Assembly (NCBI RefSeq): GCF_902859735.1
Contig: NZ_CADIJY010000004.1
Location: 434,001-498,000, forward strand
DNA: 64,000 nucleotides
DNA from: Achromobacter aegrifaciens
GTDB taxonomy: Bacteria; Pseudomonadota; Gammaproteobacteria; Burkholderiales; Burkholderiaceae_B
Direction of reading: 5' to 3'
Part shown: positions 1-8,641 of the stretch, in pieces
How the letters are laid out: each line of letters starts with the position of its first letter
Position numbering within the stretch: the first letter of the stretch is position 1
Program-made: the position numbers and the translations under genes
The notes under the pieces: model-generated
What the model saw: the letters and a program-made list of their open reading frames with translations, nothing else
What the model was told of the DNA's origin: nothing
Database searches by the model: none

Positions 1-261
1 GGCCAGCACCGCGCGGCAGGCGTCGTCCAGCGGCGTGGCCGCCATGCCGGCGCGCACCGCCTGCGCCAGCATCGCCCCCGCGCGGTAGCGGCGCGTGGCG
101 GCGTCCTGGTCGAGCAAGCCGTAGTGCTGCATCTGGTTGAGCAGGCGCGACGCGCTGCTCTTGGGCATGGACAGGCGCGCCGCCACTTCCGTGAAGCTCA
201 GCTCCGACGCGCCTTCCGCGTATAGCCCCAGCACACGCTGGACGCCATCGAGAATACTCAT
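1..261 (-). CDS. IclR-family transcriptional regulator, N-terminal part (cut by window edge)
   Basis: Reading leftwards from the ATG at 259-261 gives 87 codons starting MSILDGVQRVLGLYAEG and running off the window. The pattern (leading helix, helix-turn-helix with FTEVAARLSMPKSSASRLLN, then a wing with HYGLLDQDAATRRYRAG) is the winged helix-turn-helix of IclR regulators. The C-terminal effector domain lies outside the window, so the ligand cannot be guessed. Inverted GGAAC/GTTCC repeats just upstream of the start suggest autoregulation. The family call is firm; the function is unknown. Confidence 0.85.
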   Translation of the reverse strand, partial: MSILDGVQRVLGLYAEGASELSFTEVAARLSMPKSSASRLLNQMQHYGLLDQDAATRRYRAGAMLAQAVRAGMAATPLDDACRAVLA

Positions 262-265
262 GTTT

Positions 266-291
266 GTTCCAAAAAACGGAACTTATGTTCC
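266..291. promoter_or_regulatory. Candidate IclR operator, GTTCC/GGAAC inverted repeats
   Basis: GTTCC at 266-270, GGAAC at 278-282 and GTTCC at 287-291 form two overlapping inverted repeats. GGAAC-TTAT-GTTCC is a perfect 14-bp palindrome apart from its centre. It lies 5 to 30 bp upstream of the IclR start, the usual place for autoregulation. IclR-type regulators commonly bind GTTCC/GGAAC-like palindromes; binding here is inferred. Confidence 0.5.
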
Positions 292-419
292 TGTAAGTTG
301 AACAAGAATAATGCGGGGCTCGACGGCGGTCAATATGGGAACAGCATGAAAAAGCTCCGGGGTCGCCCGGGGCCTGGTCGCGGGAGCCGCCAGCCCCCGA
401 TGTAGATCAACGGAATGCC

Positions 420-1358
420 TCAGCCAACCGGCGTCTCGCAGAACTGCAGGAATCGATGCAGCGGAGTCTGCCGTTCGGCGGCACGTTGCCATACGACGAC
501 CGTGGGCGGATTCTGTTCACGCAGCTCGACCGGCAGGATGACCGCCTCTGCCGCGACGGTCAGGCGCTCGGCCGCCGCCAGCGGCAGCATGACCAGGTAA
601 TCCGTGGTGCGCACGAATTCATCGGTCAGCAAAAGATCACTTACCTGAATGCCGCGCGGCGGCAGTCCCAGGTCGCATCCCAGGAACAGCGCGGTCAGCT
701 TGTCGTGCATCATCGTGCCCGGACGCGGCTTGCACCAGGGTTCTGCGTGCAACTCCGGCAGCGTAAGGCGGCGGCGGGCGGCCAGCGGCGACAGCCGGGC
801 ATTGGCGACGACCACCAGCGGCTGCGGCGGCACCAGCCGCAAGCGCCCCAGGCCAGGCGCTGTCAGCTCGGGCGCGTCGTAGCACACCAGCGCGTCCAGC
901 TTGTCGTCCAGCAACAGGTCCGCCATGGCGCGGTATCCGCCAGCCTGCACATCCAGCGCGACGGCGGGCTGGGCTTGGTTGAAGGCATGGATCAAGGGCG
1001 CAAGCGTCAGTTTGCCCATGTCGGTCGCCACGCCGATGCGCAGTTCGCCCAGGCGGCCGCTGCGTACGTCCGTTACGGCTTGGGCCAGCCCGCGCGATTG
1101 CGCCACCACGGCCTCCATCATGGGCAGGATCTGGCGGCCCATTTTCGTCGGGCGCTTGGCATTGCCGATGCGCTCGAACAGCTTGAAACCCAGCTGCGAT
1201 TCCAGCTCGGCCAAGGTTTTGGAGACCGCGGACTCGCTCACGTTCGCGGCCGCGGCCACCTCCTTGGCCGACGGCGCATCGCGCAACGCCAGCGCGATCT
1301 GCAGATGCCGCAGCTTCAGGCGCGAAGCCAGCGACTCGATGGGCTTCGACTTGACCAT
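420..1358 (-). CDS. LysR-family transcriptional regulator
   Basis: 312 residues, a normal LysR length. Residues about 15-75 form the DNA-binding helix-turn-helix (KLRHLQIALALRDAPSAKEVA, then VSESAVSKTLAELESQLGFKLFER); the remainder is a type-2 periplasmic-binding-like effector domain (GELRIGVATDMGKLTLAPLI). It is divergent from a Bug protein and amidase, so the simplest inference is that it controls those genes in response to the imported compound. The ATG at 1358 is kept because the helix-turn-helix begins about 15 residues later. The effector is unknown. Confidence 0.9.
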   Translation of the reverse strand: MVKSKPIESLASRLKLRHLQIALALRDAPSAKEVAAAANVSESAVSKTLAELESQLGFKLFERIGNAKRPTKMGRQILPMMEAVVAQSRGLAQAVTDVRSGRLGELRIGVATDMGKLTLAPLIHAFNQAQPAVALDVQAGGYRAMADLLLDDKLDALVCYDAPELTAPGLGRLRLVPPQPLVVVANARLSPLAARRRLTLPELHAEPWCKPRPGTMMHDKLTALFLGCDLGLPPRGIQVSDLLLTDEFVRTTDYLVMLPLAAAERLTVAAEAVILPVELREQNPPTVVVWQRAAERQTPLHRFLQFCETPVG

Positions 1359-1369
1359 TTTCTCAATCC

Positions 1370-1383
1370 ATTAGTCGAATAAT
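1370..1383. promoter_or_regulatory. Possible LysR box between divergent LysR and Bug genes
   Basis: ATTA-GTCGAA-TAAT (1370-1383) is a dyad with AT-rich ends and fits the loose LysR box style. It lies 12 bp upstream of the LysR start and on the Bug side is followed by a -10-like TATACG. The 137-bp divergent region holds nothing else I recognise. Confidence 0.3.
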
Positions 1384-1495
1384 TCACTATACGGTAAACC
1401 CGGGCGGACCGATGATAACGGCATAGCGCATGGCCATGAGCCGATCCGCGGCCGGCCAGGCCGCAGGAGCAACAGAGCGCAAACAGGAGACCGCC

Positions 1496-2488
1496 TTGCT
1501 AGCCCGCCCCCGACTTCTCGCCTTCATCCTTGCCGCCGCGACGACGGCAGGCCTGCAACCCAGCGCGATGGCCCAAGAGCCAGCCGGCGGCGACAAGCTC
1601 GTGCGCCTGGTGGTCGGCTACGCCGCGGGCGGCGCCGCCGACGCGGTGGCCCGCGCCTACGCCGAACAGTTGCAGACGGCGGGCTACGCCAATGTCATCG
1701 TCGAGAACCGTCCCGGCGCATCGGGACGCCTGGGTTTCGACGTGGTGAAGCGCGCCAAGGCGGACGGGCTCACCCTGTACCTGGGCTCGTCGCCGATGTT
1801 CGTGATCTTTCCGCTGACCTACAAGAAGCTGGGATACGACCCGGACCATGACCTGCGCCCGGTGGCCCTGGTCGCCGACGTGCCCACCGGCGCCGTCACG
1901 GGCGCCGCCCAACCCTACGGCAACATGGCCGAATACGTGCAATGGGCCAAACAGGCGCGCGCCAAGGCGACCCTGGGCCTGGCGACGCAAGGCAGCCCCG
2001 GCCAGTTGGGCACGATAGAAATGGGCGGCCAGAACGGCCTGGAGGTCGTGCCCGTGCTCTACCGCGGCGCGGCGCCGATGCTGGTGGACGTGGCGGGCGG
2101 TGAAGTGTCGATGGGCTGGGACGCCGTCGCCAGCATGCTGCCGCTCTACAACGCCGGCAAGGTGAAATTCCTGGGCGTGGCTGGCAGCCGCCGCCTGCCC
2201 TCCCTGCCCGATGTGCCGACGCTGCTGGAACAGGGCTACCCGCAGTACCAGCATGCCGCCAGCTGGTATGGCGTGTACGCTCCCGCGGCCACGCCGGACG
2301 CCACGATCGCCCAACTGGAACAGGCTTTCGTCGCCGCCGGCAAACGGCCGGCGCTGGTGGAAAAACTGCAGACCGCGGGCTTCCTGGTCGACCCCCAGGA
2401 CGCGCAGAGCGCCAAGCGCCGCATCGGCGTCGAGCGCGCGCACTGGGCCCCCATCGTCAAGGCCGCCGGCATTTCCTTCGACGAATAG
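1496..2488 (+). CDS. Bug/TctC-family periplasmic solute-binding protein
   Basis: Extracytoplasmic receptor of the tripartite tricarboxylate transporter type. I choose the TTG at 1496 because AGGAG (1485-1489) sits 6 bases upstream and the product then begins with a clean signal peptide (LARPRLLAFILAAATTAGL, cleavage near SAMAQ). An in-frame ATG at 1430 would add 22 unlikely residues. Family marks: VRLVVGYAAGGAADAVARAYAEQL, VIVENRPGASGRLG and a late DVPTLLEQGYP. No TctA/TctB permease genes are nearby, so it is an orphan Bug. Paired with the downstream amidase, it may bind an amide or carboxylate that the amidase processes; that is inference. Confidence 0.9.
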   Translation: MLARPRLLAFILAAATTAGLQPSAMAQEPAGGDKLVRLVVGYAAGGAADAVARAYAEQLQTAGYANVIVENRPGASGRLGFDVVKRAKADGLTLYLGSSPMFVIFPLTYKKLGYDPDHDLRPVALVADVPTGAVTGAAQPYGNMAEYVQWAKQARAKATLGLATQGSPGQLGTIEMGGQNGLEVVPVLYRGAAPMLVDVAGGEVSMGWDAVASMLPLYNAGKVKFLGVAGSRRLPSLPDVPTLLEQGYPQYQHAASWYGVYAPAATPDATIAQLEQAFVAAGKRPALVEKLQTAGFLVDPQDAQSAKRRIGVERAHWAPIVKAAGISFDE

Positions 2489-2504
2489 GCGCAACGTGGC
2501 TTCG

Positions 2505-3932
2505 ATGAGCGATTCCCTTTGCGACTTGAGCGCGGTAGAGGCCGCAAGCCTGATCCGGACCAAGGCAGTGTCCCCGGTCGAGCTGGTGCGCGCCTCGCTG
2601 GAACGGGCCGAAAGCCTGCAGCCCGTCCTGAACTGTTTCATCACGCTGTGCGCCGAAGAGGCCATGGCCGAGGCCCGGCTTGCCGAGGCCGCGCTGATGC
2701 GCGGCGATGCGCCGGGCCTTTTGCATGGCCTGCCCTACACGGTGAAGGATCTGGTCAATACCGCGGGCGTGCGGACCACCTTCGGCGCCGTGCCGTTCAG
2801 CGCCAACGTGCCGGCCGAGGACGCCGTGGCCGTGGCGCGGCTGCGTCAGCAAGGCGCCGTCCTGATCGGCAAGACCACGACGCCGGAATTCGGCTCCAAG
2901 TCCATGACGGATTCGCCGCTGTTCGGCCACACCCGCAACGCCTGGAACCTGGAACGCACCTGCGGCGGCTCCAGCGGCGGCGCCGCGGCGGCAACGGCCG
3001 CCGGCATCACGGCGCTTGCGGTGGCCAGCGATGGCGGCGGATCCACCCGCATCCCCGCGGCGTGCAACGGCGTGGTGGGATTCAAGCAAAGCCTGGGCGC
3101 GATACCGCACAGCCAGGCGCAGGACGCCATCGGCAACCAGACCTACGTGACGCCGACCACGCGCACCGTGGCCGATACCCGCCTGATGATGGCGGCCATG
3201 GCCGGCCCGCATGACTGCGATCCGTGGTCGCTGGGCGTACCCAGGACCGACTACGCCGGCGCGGCGGCCAATCCCGAGATGCTGCGCGGCAAGCGCGTCC
3301 GCTATTGCGCCGCCCCGCCCGGCCGCCCCGTGGCCGCCGACGTGCGCCGCGCATTCGAAGCGGCGCTAGCGCGCCTGGCCGACCTGGGCGCGGAAGTAGA
3401 ACCGTTCGACGGCGAGGGCTTCGATGTCGAGCCCATCTGGCGCGTCATCAACCACACGGTCTGGCGCACCCGCTTCCTGCCACTGATAGAACGCGAACCC
3501 GACGCCTACAGCCCCACCTTCCGGCGGCAGATCGCCACCGCCGCGGCGTTCAGCGCCCAGCAATACCAGGAAGCCATGTTTGCCCGCACCGCGCTCTACC
3601 GCAAGGTGCAGGCGCTGTTCGGCCAGGCCGACCTGCTGGCCATGCCGACCATGTCACGCACCGCCTTGCCGCTGGGCACGGACATATTCGACACCATGGA
3701 CATCGACGGCCGCTCGTACGGCGACATCCGCGCGCACTGGTATCCGTGGACCATGCTGTTCAACCTGACCGGGCACCCCGCCGTCAGCGTGCCTTGCGGT
3801 CTGGGCCAGGATGGCCTGCCGATAGGCTTGCAGCTGGTTGCCCCTTGCCACGCCGACCTGCAGCTGCTGCAGGCGGCCGAAGCCTATGAGCAAGCCGGCA
3901 CTCCGCTGCCGCGGCCGCCGGCGGTAACCTGA
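2505..3932 (+). CDS. Amidase (amidase-signature family)
   Basis: 475 residues from the ATG at 2505; a GTG at 2496 behind a short AGG is an alternative start three codons earlier. The Ser-cisSer-Lys triad of amidase-signature hydrolases is visible: K81 in PYTVKDL, the serine pair S156/S157 in CGGSSGGAAAA, and the nucleophile S180 in SDGGGSTRIPA. The family hydrolyses amide bonds and includes GatA, but no gatB or gatC is present and the gene follows a Bug protein, so a catabolic amidase is more likely. It begins 16 bases after the Bug stop, implying one operon. The substrate is unknown. Confidence 0.92.
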   Translation: MSDSLCDLSAVEAASLIRTKAVSPVELVRASLERAESLQPVLNCFITLCAEEAMAEARLAEAALMRGDAPGLLHGLPYTVKDLVNTAGVRTTFGAVPFSANVPAEDAVAVARLRQQGAVLIGKTTTPEFGSKSMTDSPLFGHTRNAWNLERTCGGSSGGAAAATAAGITALAVASDGGGSTRIPAACNGVVGFKQSLGAIPHSQAQDAIGNQTYVTPTTRTVADTRLMMAAMAGPHDCDPWSLGVPRTDYAGAAANPEMLRGKRVRYCAAPPGRPVAADVRRAFEAALARLADLGAEVEPFDGEGFDVEPIWRVINHTVWRTRFLPLIEREPDAYSPTFRRQIATAAAFSAQQYQEAMFARTALYRKVQALFGQADLLAMPTMSRTALPLGTDIFDTMDIDGRSYGDIRAHWYPWTMLFNLTGHPAVSVPCGLGQDGLPIGLQLVAPCHADLQLLQAAEAYEQAGTPLPRPPAVT

Positions 3933-3941
3933 ATCACGTTC

Positions 3942-4982
3942 CTATCTGGTCGACAGTTCCGACCACTGCGCCAGCGGCAAGGGCGGCTGCGCATGCAGGA
4001 TGCGCGCCAGCACCAGCTTCAGTTCGGCCCAACCGCCGCGCTCGGTGGGCCAGATGGACGGCGTCACCGCCTGCCAGCTGCCGTCCGCGGCGCGTTCGGC
4101 CATCTTGAAGCGGAAGGTGTAATGCCCGGCCATGCCCATGCGCAGGTCCGTCACCACCAAGGCATTGCCGATGACGTCGTAGCGCAGCCAGTCGTCCGTG
4201 AACCAGCGCAGGCGCTGGTGCAACGGCACGTCCGCCAGCGCCCGCGCCACATCCAGGTTCAGAGGCTGGCGCAGCCATTCCGGCGGATCGCTGTCGAACA
4301 GGCTGCTGACCGATTCGTAATAGTGGCCGTCGGGCGTCTTGGCGATGACGCGCCACACCAGCGTGTTGAAGGGCATGGGCACGGCGCGCAGTTCGCTCAG
4401 CGCAATGCCCTGCGCCTGCATCGCCTCGCGCACGCGGTCCTCGGCGGCGATGCGCGCGGCCAGCCCGAATCCCAGGTAGGCCGTGCTGAACACCAGCGCC
4501 GCGGCCAGCAGCCGGCGCGCCGTCAGCGTCATGCCGAAGCCGATGGCGAACAACACCGCCAGCAGCAACGGCACGGTATAGACCGGGTCGATGATGAACA
4601 CGGCGGCCCAGCTTTCGGGGATGAGCGCCAGCGGCCAGAACAGCTGCGTCCCGTAGACCGTGAAGGAGTCCAGCACGGGATGGGTCACCAGCACCAGCCA
4701 TAAGGTCAGGAACAGCCGGCGTCCGCTGTATGGCGCCTGCGGCCAGTACTTGCGGATCAGCCAGGTCAGGAAAACCGCAAGGCCGGTCAGCACGAAGACC
4801 GAGTGCGAGAAGCCGCGGTGGTAGGTCATGAGCGACACCGGGTCCGGATAGCGCATCAGGACATCCAGATCCGGCACCGTGGCCAGCCCCGCGCCGTAGA
4901 TCAACGCCCGCCGCCCCTGCACCCGCCCCAGGAGGGCGCCCTGTATGCCCGCGCCCAGTACCGCCTGCGTAACCGAATCCAT
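3942..4982 (-). CDS. Membrane-bound metal-dependent hydrolase-like protein (YdjM/DUF457 type)
   Basis: 346 residues when started at the ATG at 4982, which has GGAGAG a few bases upstream; the longer reading frame from 5051 adds 23 poorly supported residues. The N-terminal half has several hydrophobic segments and conserved polar motifs (MDSVTQAVLGAGIQGALLGR, PDLDVLMRYPDP, YHRGFSHSVF, VTHPVLDSFT) matching the YdjM/LexA-regulated inner-membrane family, in which His and Asp may bind metal. The C-terminal half (about 190-346) is soluble. It converges with the amidase with only 9 bases between stops. The biological role is not established. Confidence 0.8.
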   Translation of the reverse strand: MDSVTQAVLGAGIQGALLGRVQGRRALIYGAGLATVPDLDVLMRYPDPVSLMTYHRGFSHSVFVLTGLAVFLTWLIRKYWPQAPYSGRRLFLTLWLVLVTHPVLDSFTVYGTQLFWPLALIPESWAAVFIIDPVYTVPLLLAVLFAIGFGMTLTARRLLAAALVFSTAYLGFGLAARIAAEDRVREAMQAQGIALSELRAVPMPFNTLVWRVIAKTPDGHYYESVSSLFDSDPPEWLRQPLNLDVARALADVPLHQRLRWFTDDWLRYDVIGNALVVTDLRMGMAGHYTFRFKMAERAADGSWQAVTPSIWPTERGGWAELKLVLARILHAQPPLPLAQWSELSTR

Positions 4983-5088
4983 AACTCTCCAACAATTAGC
5001 TTCATCCAGACGGACTATACGGTGCACCGGCAGTTCCGCAGGCGTTAACATACCTGATTGCGTTCAGCTAATTTTCAACTTCGTAAAT

Positions 5089-5727
5089 ATGGACCAATAC
5101 ATCGACCAGATCGCGATGTTCATCGAGGCCAACCAGGCCTGGGCGGGACCGATCACCTTTCTGCTCACGCTGGGCGAATCCATGGTGCTGCTGGGCCTGT
5201 TCATCCCGGCCACGGCCCTGATGCTGCTGACCGGCGGCCTGATCGGCGCGGGCACCCTGAATCCCTGGGCCATCATCGCCTGGGGCATCGCCGGCGCCAT
5301 CGTGGGCGACGCCCTGTCCTACTGGCTGGGCCGCTGGGCCGGCCCTGGCATTCTGCGCCGCTGGCCGCTGAAGCAGCAGCGCAGCGGCGTGGCGCGCGCA
5401 CGCCTGTTCTTCTACCGCTACGGCTTTGCCTCCGTGCTGATCGGCCGCTTTCTCGGCCCCATCCGATCCACCATTCCCACCGTCGCCGGCGTGATGGGCA
5501 TGGGGCACAGCCGCTTCCAGATGGCCAATGTCGCCTCGGCCATCCTCTGGATGCCGCTGATGCTGGCCCCGGGCTATATCACCGCGCGCAGCCTGGGTAC
5601 GGCGGACAATGCGCAACAGATTGCCATGATGATCGGCGCGGGCCTCTCGGTACTGCTAGGATGCGGGCTGTTGATAGCCATGCTGCGCAAGCGCCGGGTC
5701 CCGGCACGCCAACGCCGCGGCAACTGA
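5089..5727 (+). CDS. DedA-family membrane protein
   Basis: 212 residues from ATG 5089. Family features are the E-S-hydrophobic start (TLGESMVLLGLFIPATALMLLTGGL), the conserved GDALSYWLGRWAG loop and the GRFLGPIRSTIPTVAGVMGM motif with two arginines near a re-entrant helix. DedA/SNARE-associated proteins support envelope integrity and act as polyprenyl-phosphate or phospholipid transporters. No clear ribosome binding site precedes the ATG, although homologous sequence clearly begins here. It is divergent from the YdjM-like gene, with about 106 bp between starts. Confidence 0.88.
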   Translation: MDQYIDQIAMFIEANQAWAGPITFLLTLGESMVLLGLFIPATALMLLTGGLIGAGTLNPWAIIAWGIAGAIVGDALSYWLGRWAGPGILRRWPLKQQRSGVARARLFFYRYGFASVLIGRFLGPIRSTIPTVAGVMGMGHSRFQMANVASAILWMPLMLAPGYITARSLGTADNAQQIAMMIGAGLSVLLGCGLLIAMLRKRRVPARQRRGN

Positions 5728-5743
5728 ACCGGAGAGAGGGGCA

Positions 5744-6262
5744 ATGGCCATAGATGGGGAACCCAGGAATGGCGATTTCGCGCGCTACGTCGAAAACCTG
5801 ACGCGCGCCGGCGGCGCATCGCCGGGACAGGTTCCCGACAAGCGGGCGCAATCCCGCCCGGCAGCTCCGCCGCCCTCGCCCCCCGCTTCTCCGTCTGAAA
5901 CGCTATCCGGCGCGCCCTGGGGCAAGGCGGCCCCGCCGCCCCTGCAATCGCGGCAAGCGCCGCCCGCGGCGCCGGGCCAGACCGATGCCGCCGAGGTATC
6001 GATGGCCCGCCAAGCCACCCAGCGCAAGATCGGCGTCATCCTGACGGTGGGCGGCATCCTGGCCGGCTGGGCCGGGGCGCGCATCATCTTCGAAGCCCTG
6101 CGCGGCCCCGGGTTCGACCTGGACGAGGCCATGCCCGCCGTCTTCCTGTTCTTCTTTGCCATGATGCTGTTCAAGGCGGCCCGCAACGCGCGCAATCCGC
6201 GCGGCAAGACGCCGCTGCCTCCGCTCAAGCGCTCTTCCTACCGCAAGGACGGCGACGCCTGA
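5744..6262 (+). CDS. Hypothetical small membrane protein with proline-rich N-terminus
   Basis: 172 residues, start supported by GGAGAG nine bases upstream and by a 16-base gap from dedA, so probably cotranscribed. Residues 1-85 are Pro/Ala-rich and likely disordered. Two hydrophobic segments follow: IGVILTVGGILAGWAGARII (about 95-115) and a Phe-rich one at about 128-145 (AVFLFFFAMMLFKAA). The tail is basic (RNARNPRGK...). No family recognised; perhaps an inner-membrane accessory protein. Confidence 0.7.
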   Translation: MAIDGEPRNGDFARYVENLTRAGGASPGQVPDKRAQSRPAAPPPSPPASPSETLSGAPWGKAAPPPLQSRQAPPAAPGQTDAAEVSMARQATQRKIGVILTVGGILAGWAGARIIFEALRGPGFDLDEAMPAVFLFFFAMMLFKAARNARNPRGKTPLPPLKRSSYRKDGDA

Positions 6263-6331
6263 TTCCGCCATCACGGCGGCGCGGCCCCCGCGGGTAATGG
6301 TGCTAACATTTCCGCCGCTGTCGAAAGACCC

Positions 6332-7018
6332 ATGAACCACGGAGTAAAAGTGAATAACGTAGTCGGATTGAACCAGGCCCAGGCGGCCACGATGCTGAAG
6401 CTGCAGGGCCACTTGAACAGCATGATCAATCCGGACTGGGTTAACGGCGGAGCCCGCTTCCTGCGCGCCGCCTTCGTCGAATCCGCCGAAGCGCTGGAAC
6501 ACTACGGCTGGAAATGGTGGAAGAAGCAGACCATCGACCTGCCGCAAGTGCAGATGGAGCTGGTGGACATCCTGCACTTCTATCTGTCGCACACCATCGT
6601 CCAGTCCCGCGGCGACATCGGCGCCGCCGCCGACGCGCTGGTCGCGGACCTGTCCGGCCCGGCCTCGGTCGCGCTGGACGGCAAGACCCATGCGCTAGAC
6701 CAGCTGAACGTGCCCGAACTGCTGGAGCTGATCGGCGGCCTGGCCGTGTGCGGACGCGCCAGCTTCAAGGTCCTGGAACAGACCATGACGTCCTGCGAGA
6801 TGAGCTGGAACGACGCCTACACGCAATACGTGTCCAAGAACGTGCTGAACATCTTCCGCCAGCAGCATGGCTACAAGGAAGGCACCTACATCAAGATCTG
6901 GAACGGCGAGGAAGACAACGTCGTGCTGGCCCGCCTGCTGTCGCAGCTGGATCCCGCGCGCGAGGATTTCGCCGACCAGTTGCACCGCGAACTGGAGCAG
7001 GCTTATTCGCGCCTCTGA
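6332..7018 (+). CDS. dUTPase-like all-alpha NTP pyrophosphohydrolase
   Basis: 228 residues. It looks like the dimeric all-alpha dUTPase/MazG-like family (dUTPase_2): metal-binding acidic helices are seen in FVESAEALEHYGWKWWKKQ and QMELVDILHFYLSH, and a second pair in ASFKVLEQTM...SWNDAYTQYVSKNVLNIFRQQHGY. The aromatic GWKWWKK stretch contacts nucleotide in relatives. It would hydrolyse dUTP to dUMP and pyrophosphate, limiting uracil in DNA. An in-frame second Met lies outside the domain, so I keep ATG 6332. A rho-independent terminator follows. The exact substrate remains inferred. Confidence 0.75.
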   Translation: MNHGVKVNNVVGLNQAQAATMLKLQGHLNSMINPDWVNGGARFLRAAFVESAEALEHYGWKWWKKQTIDLPQVQMELVDILHFYLSHTIVQSRGDIGAAADALVADLSGPASVALDGKTHALDQLNVPELLELIGGLAVCGRASFKVLEQTMTSCEMSWNDAYTQYVSKNVLNIFRQQHGYKEGTYIKIWNGEEDNVVLARLLSQLDPAREDFADQLHRELEQAYSRL

Positions 7019-7045
7019 GCCGCGACGGTTCCTGCCCGCCTGAAG

Positions 7046-7069
7046 ACGCCGCCATCCGCGGCGTTTTTT
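7046..7069 (+). terminator. Rho-independent terminator after the dUTPase-like gene
   Basis: ACGCCGC (7046-7052), loop CATCC, GCGGCGT (7058-7064), followed by five more T. It starts 28 bp after the stop codon. Confidence 0.85.
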
Positions 7070-7160
7070 GTTTTGGAGGAAGCAAGCGCAACAAACGGAG
7101 TTTCAAAAAGGCGGTGGATTTCTACACTGGCCTCGCCTGTAATCACAGGGAGGACCGGGC

Positions 7161-7886
7161 ATGCGCGCCGCGGCAAGCGGAGACAAGGACATGACAGCAG
7201 CAGCCGACTATGACTGGCAGAACGTGGAGCAAGCGCTCGATGCCCACGGCAACGCCGTGCTGCCCGGACTGCTGACGCCCGCGCAATGCCGCGCCCTCGC
7301 CGCCCTCTACCCGGATGAAGCGCGCTTTCGTTCGCGCATCGTCATGGCGCGGCATGGCTTCGGCCGCGGCGAATACAAGTACTTCGCCTACCCCTTGCCG
7401 CCGCTGCTCGATCAATTGCGCCACGCGCTCTATGCCCGGCTGGCGCCGATCGCCAACCGCTGGAACCAGCGGCTGCGCGCGGATACGCAGTACCCGCCCG
7501 AACTGGACGCCTACCTGCAACGCTGCCACCGGGCGGGCCAGACGCGTCCCACGCCATTGATGCTCCAGTACGGCGAGGGCGACTACAACTGCCTGCACCA
7601 GGATCTCTATGGCGAACATGTGTTTCCGCTGCAGGTCGCCATCCTGCTGGCCGTGCCGGGCAAGGATTTCACCGGCGGCGAATTCGTCATGACCGAGCTT
7701 GCGGCCAGAAGCCAGCGCGCCGACGTCGTGACGCTGGGCCAGGGCGACGCGGTGGTGTTCACCGTCAATCAACGGCCCGCGGCGGGCGCGCGCGGGCCGC
7801 GCAAGGTCGCCATGCGGCATGGCGTGAGCCGCGTGCGCAGCGGCCGGCGCCACACCTTGGGCATCATTTTTCATGACGCGGCATGA
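7161..7886 (+). CDS. 2-oxoglutarate/Fe(II) oxygenase, paralogue A
   Basis: 241 residues; ATG 7161 has a strong AGGGAGG six bases upstream, and ATG 7191 is an alternative. Iron ligands H146 and D148 (CLHQDLYGEH) with distal H220, and the 2-oxoglutarate-binding Arg R230 exactly ten residues after that His, are all present. It resembles the DUF2086/Oxygenase-NA group, annotated by Pfam as acting on damaged nucleic acid, but that function is not shown for this protein. It is the first of three tandem paralogues and overlaps a start in the second (ATGA). In the distal strand it has GPRKVAM where B and C have GYYR.NL. Confidence 0.8.
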   Translation: MRAAASGDKDMTAAADYDWQNVEQALDAHGNAVLPGLLTPAQCRALAALYPDEARFRSRIVMARHGFGRGEYKYFAYPLPPLLDQLRHALYARLAPIANRWNQRLRADTQYPPELDAYLQRCHRAGQTRPTPLMLQYGEGDYNCLHQDLYGEHVFPLQVAILLAVPGKDFTGGEFVMTELAARSQRADVVTLGQGDAVVFTVNQRPAAGARGPRKVAMRHGVSRVRSGRRHTLGIIFHDAA

Positions 7887-7921
7887 TGCCGCGCACGCTT
7901 GCGACCATCGATGAGGACCCT

Positions 7922-8641
7922 ATGCATCACAGCGGCATGACCGCCCTCGAAACCAGCCTGGACCACCTGGATTGGCCGGACATCGGATCGCAGCTCGACG
8001 CCGAAGGCTATGCCGTGCTGCCAGGACTGCTGGGCGCGGAACCGGCGCGCAGTCTGGCGCGGCAAGCCGACGCGCCAGACGCCCGGCGGGTGAGCCTGGC
8101 ATCCGCCGGCCTGGGGCGCGGCGACCTGTATTACTTCGATGCCGGCATCCCGCCGCCGCTGGAGCAATGGCGCTCGGCGTTGTACCGTCGGCTCGTCGCA
8201 CACGCCAATCGCTGGAACGAGCTTCTGGACGTGCGCGCGCGCTATCCCGATGAGCTGGAAGATTTTCTTCAGCGCAACCGCGACGCCGGCCAGACCCGGG
8301 CGCAATCGCACCTGAGCCGGCTCGGCGTCGAAGACTACATCGCGCTGCACCAGCGCAATACAGGCGGACAGGTCTTCCCCATGCAGGCGGTCGCGCTCCT
8401 GTCCGAGCCGGGAGACGACTTCCAGGGCGGCGAGTTCGTGATGACGGAGCAGCGTCCGCGCATGCAATCGCGTCCGCTGGTGGCGCCGCTCGGTTTCGGC
8501 GACGTCGCCATCATCGCCACGGGGGAACGCCCCTTTCACGGTTCCAAGGGCTATTACCGCGTCAACCTCAAGCATGCCGTCAGCCGCGTGCGCAAAGGCA
8601 CGCGCATCGGCCTTGAACTGTTTTTCCACGATGCGCCCTGA
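7922..8641 (+). CDS. 2-oxoglutarate/Fe(II) oxygenase paralogue B with altered iron site
   Basis: 239 residues from ATG 7922, chosen for GAGGA five bases upstream; ATG 7883, overlapping the previous stop, is also possible. It aligns with A and C over its whole length, keeps the distal H218 and R228 (+10), and ends FFHDAP like its neighbours. The HxD motif is changed: ALHQRNTGGQ gives H143-Q144-R145, so the Asp ligand is replaced by Arg. The frame is fully intact. It may be catalytically dead, have changed chemistry, or act as a partner subunit. The stop overlaps the next start (TGATG). Confidence 0.75.
   Translation: MHHSGMTALETSLDHLDWPDIGSQLDAEGYAVLPGLLGAEPARSLARQADAPDARRVSLASAGLGRGDLYYFDAGIPPPLEQWRSALYRRLVAHANRWNELLDVRARYPDELEDFLQRNRDAGQTRAQSHLSRLGVEDYIALHQRNTGGQVFPMQAVALLSEPGDDFQGGEFVMTEQRPRMQSRPLVAPLGFGDVAIIATGERPFHGSKGYYRVNLKHAVSRVRKGTRIGLELFFHDAP

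Noticed and set aside
283-492. 69-codon frame upstream of the LysR gene on the minus strand
   Set aside because: It overlaps the LysR 3' end out of frame, has no family, and lies over the inferred IclR operator.
2211-2504. N-terminal extension of the amidase
   Set aside because: It overlaps the Bug gene out of frame; amidase homology starts at MSDSLCDLSA.
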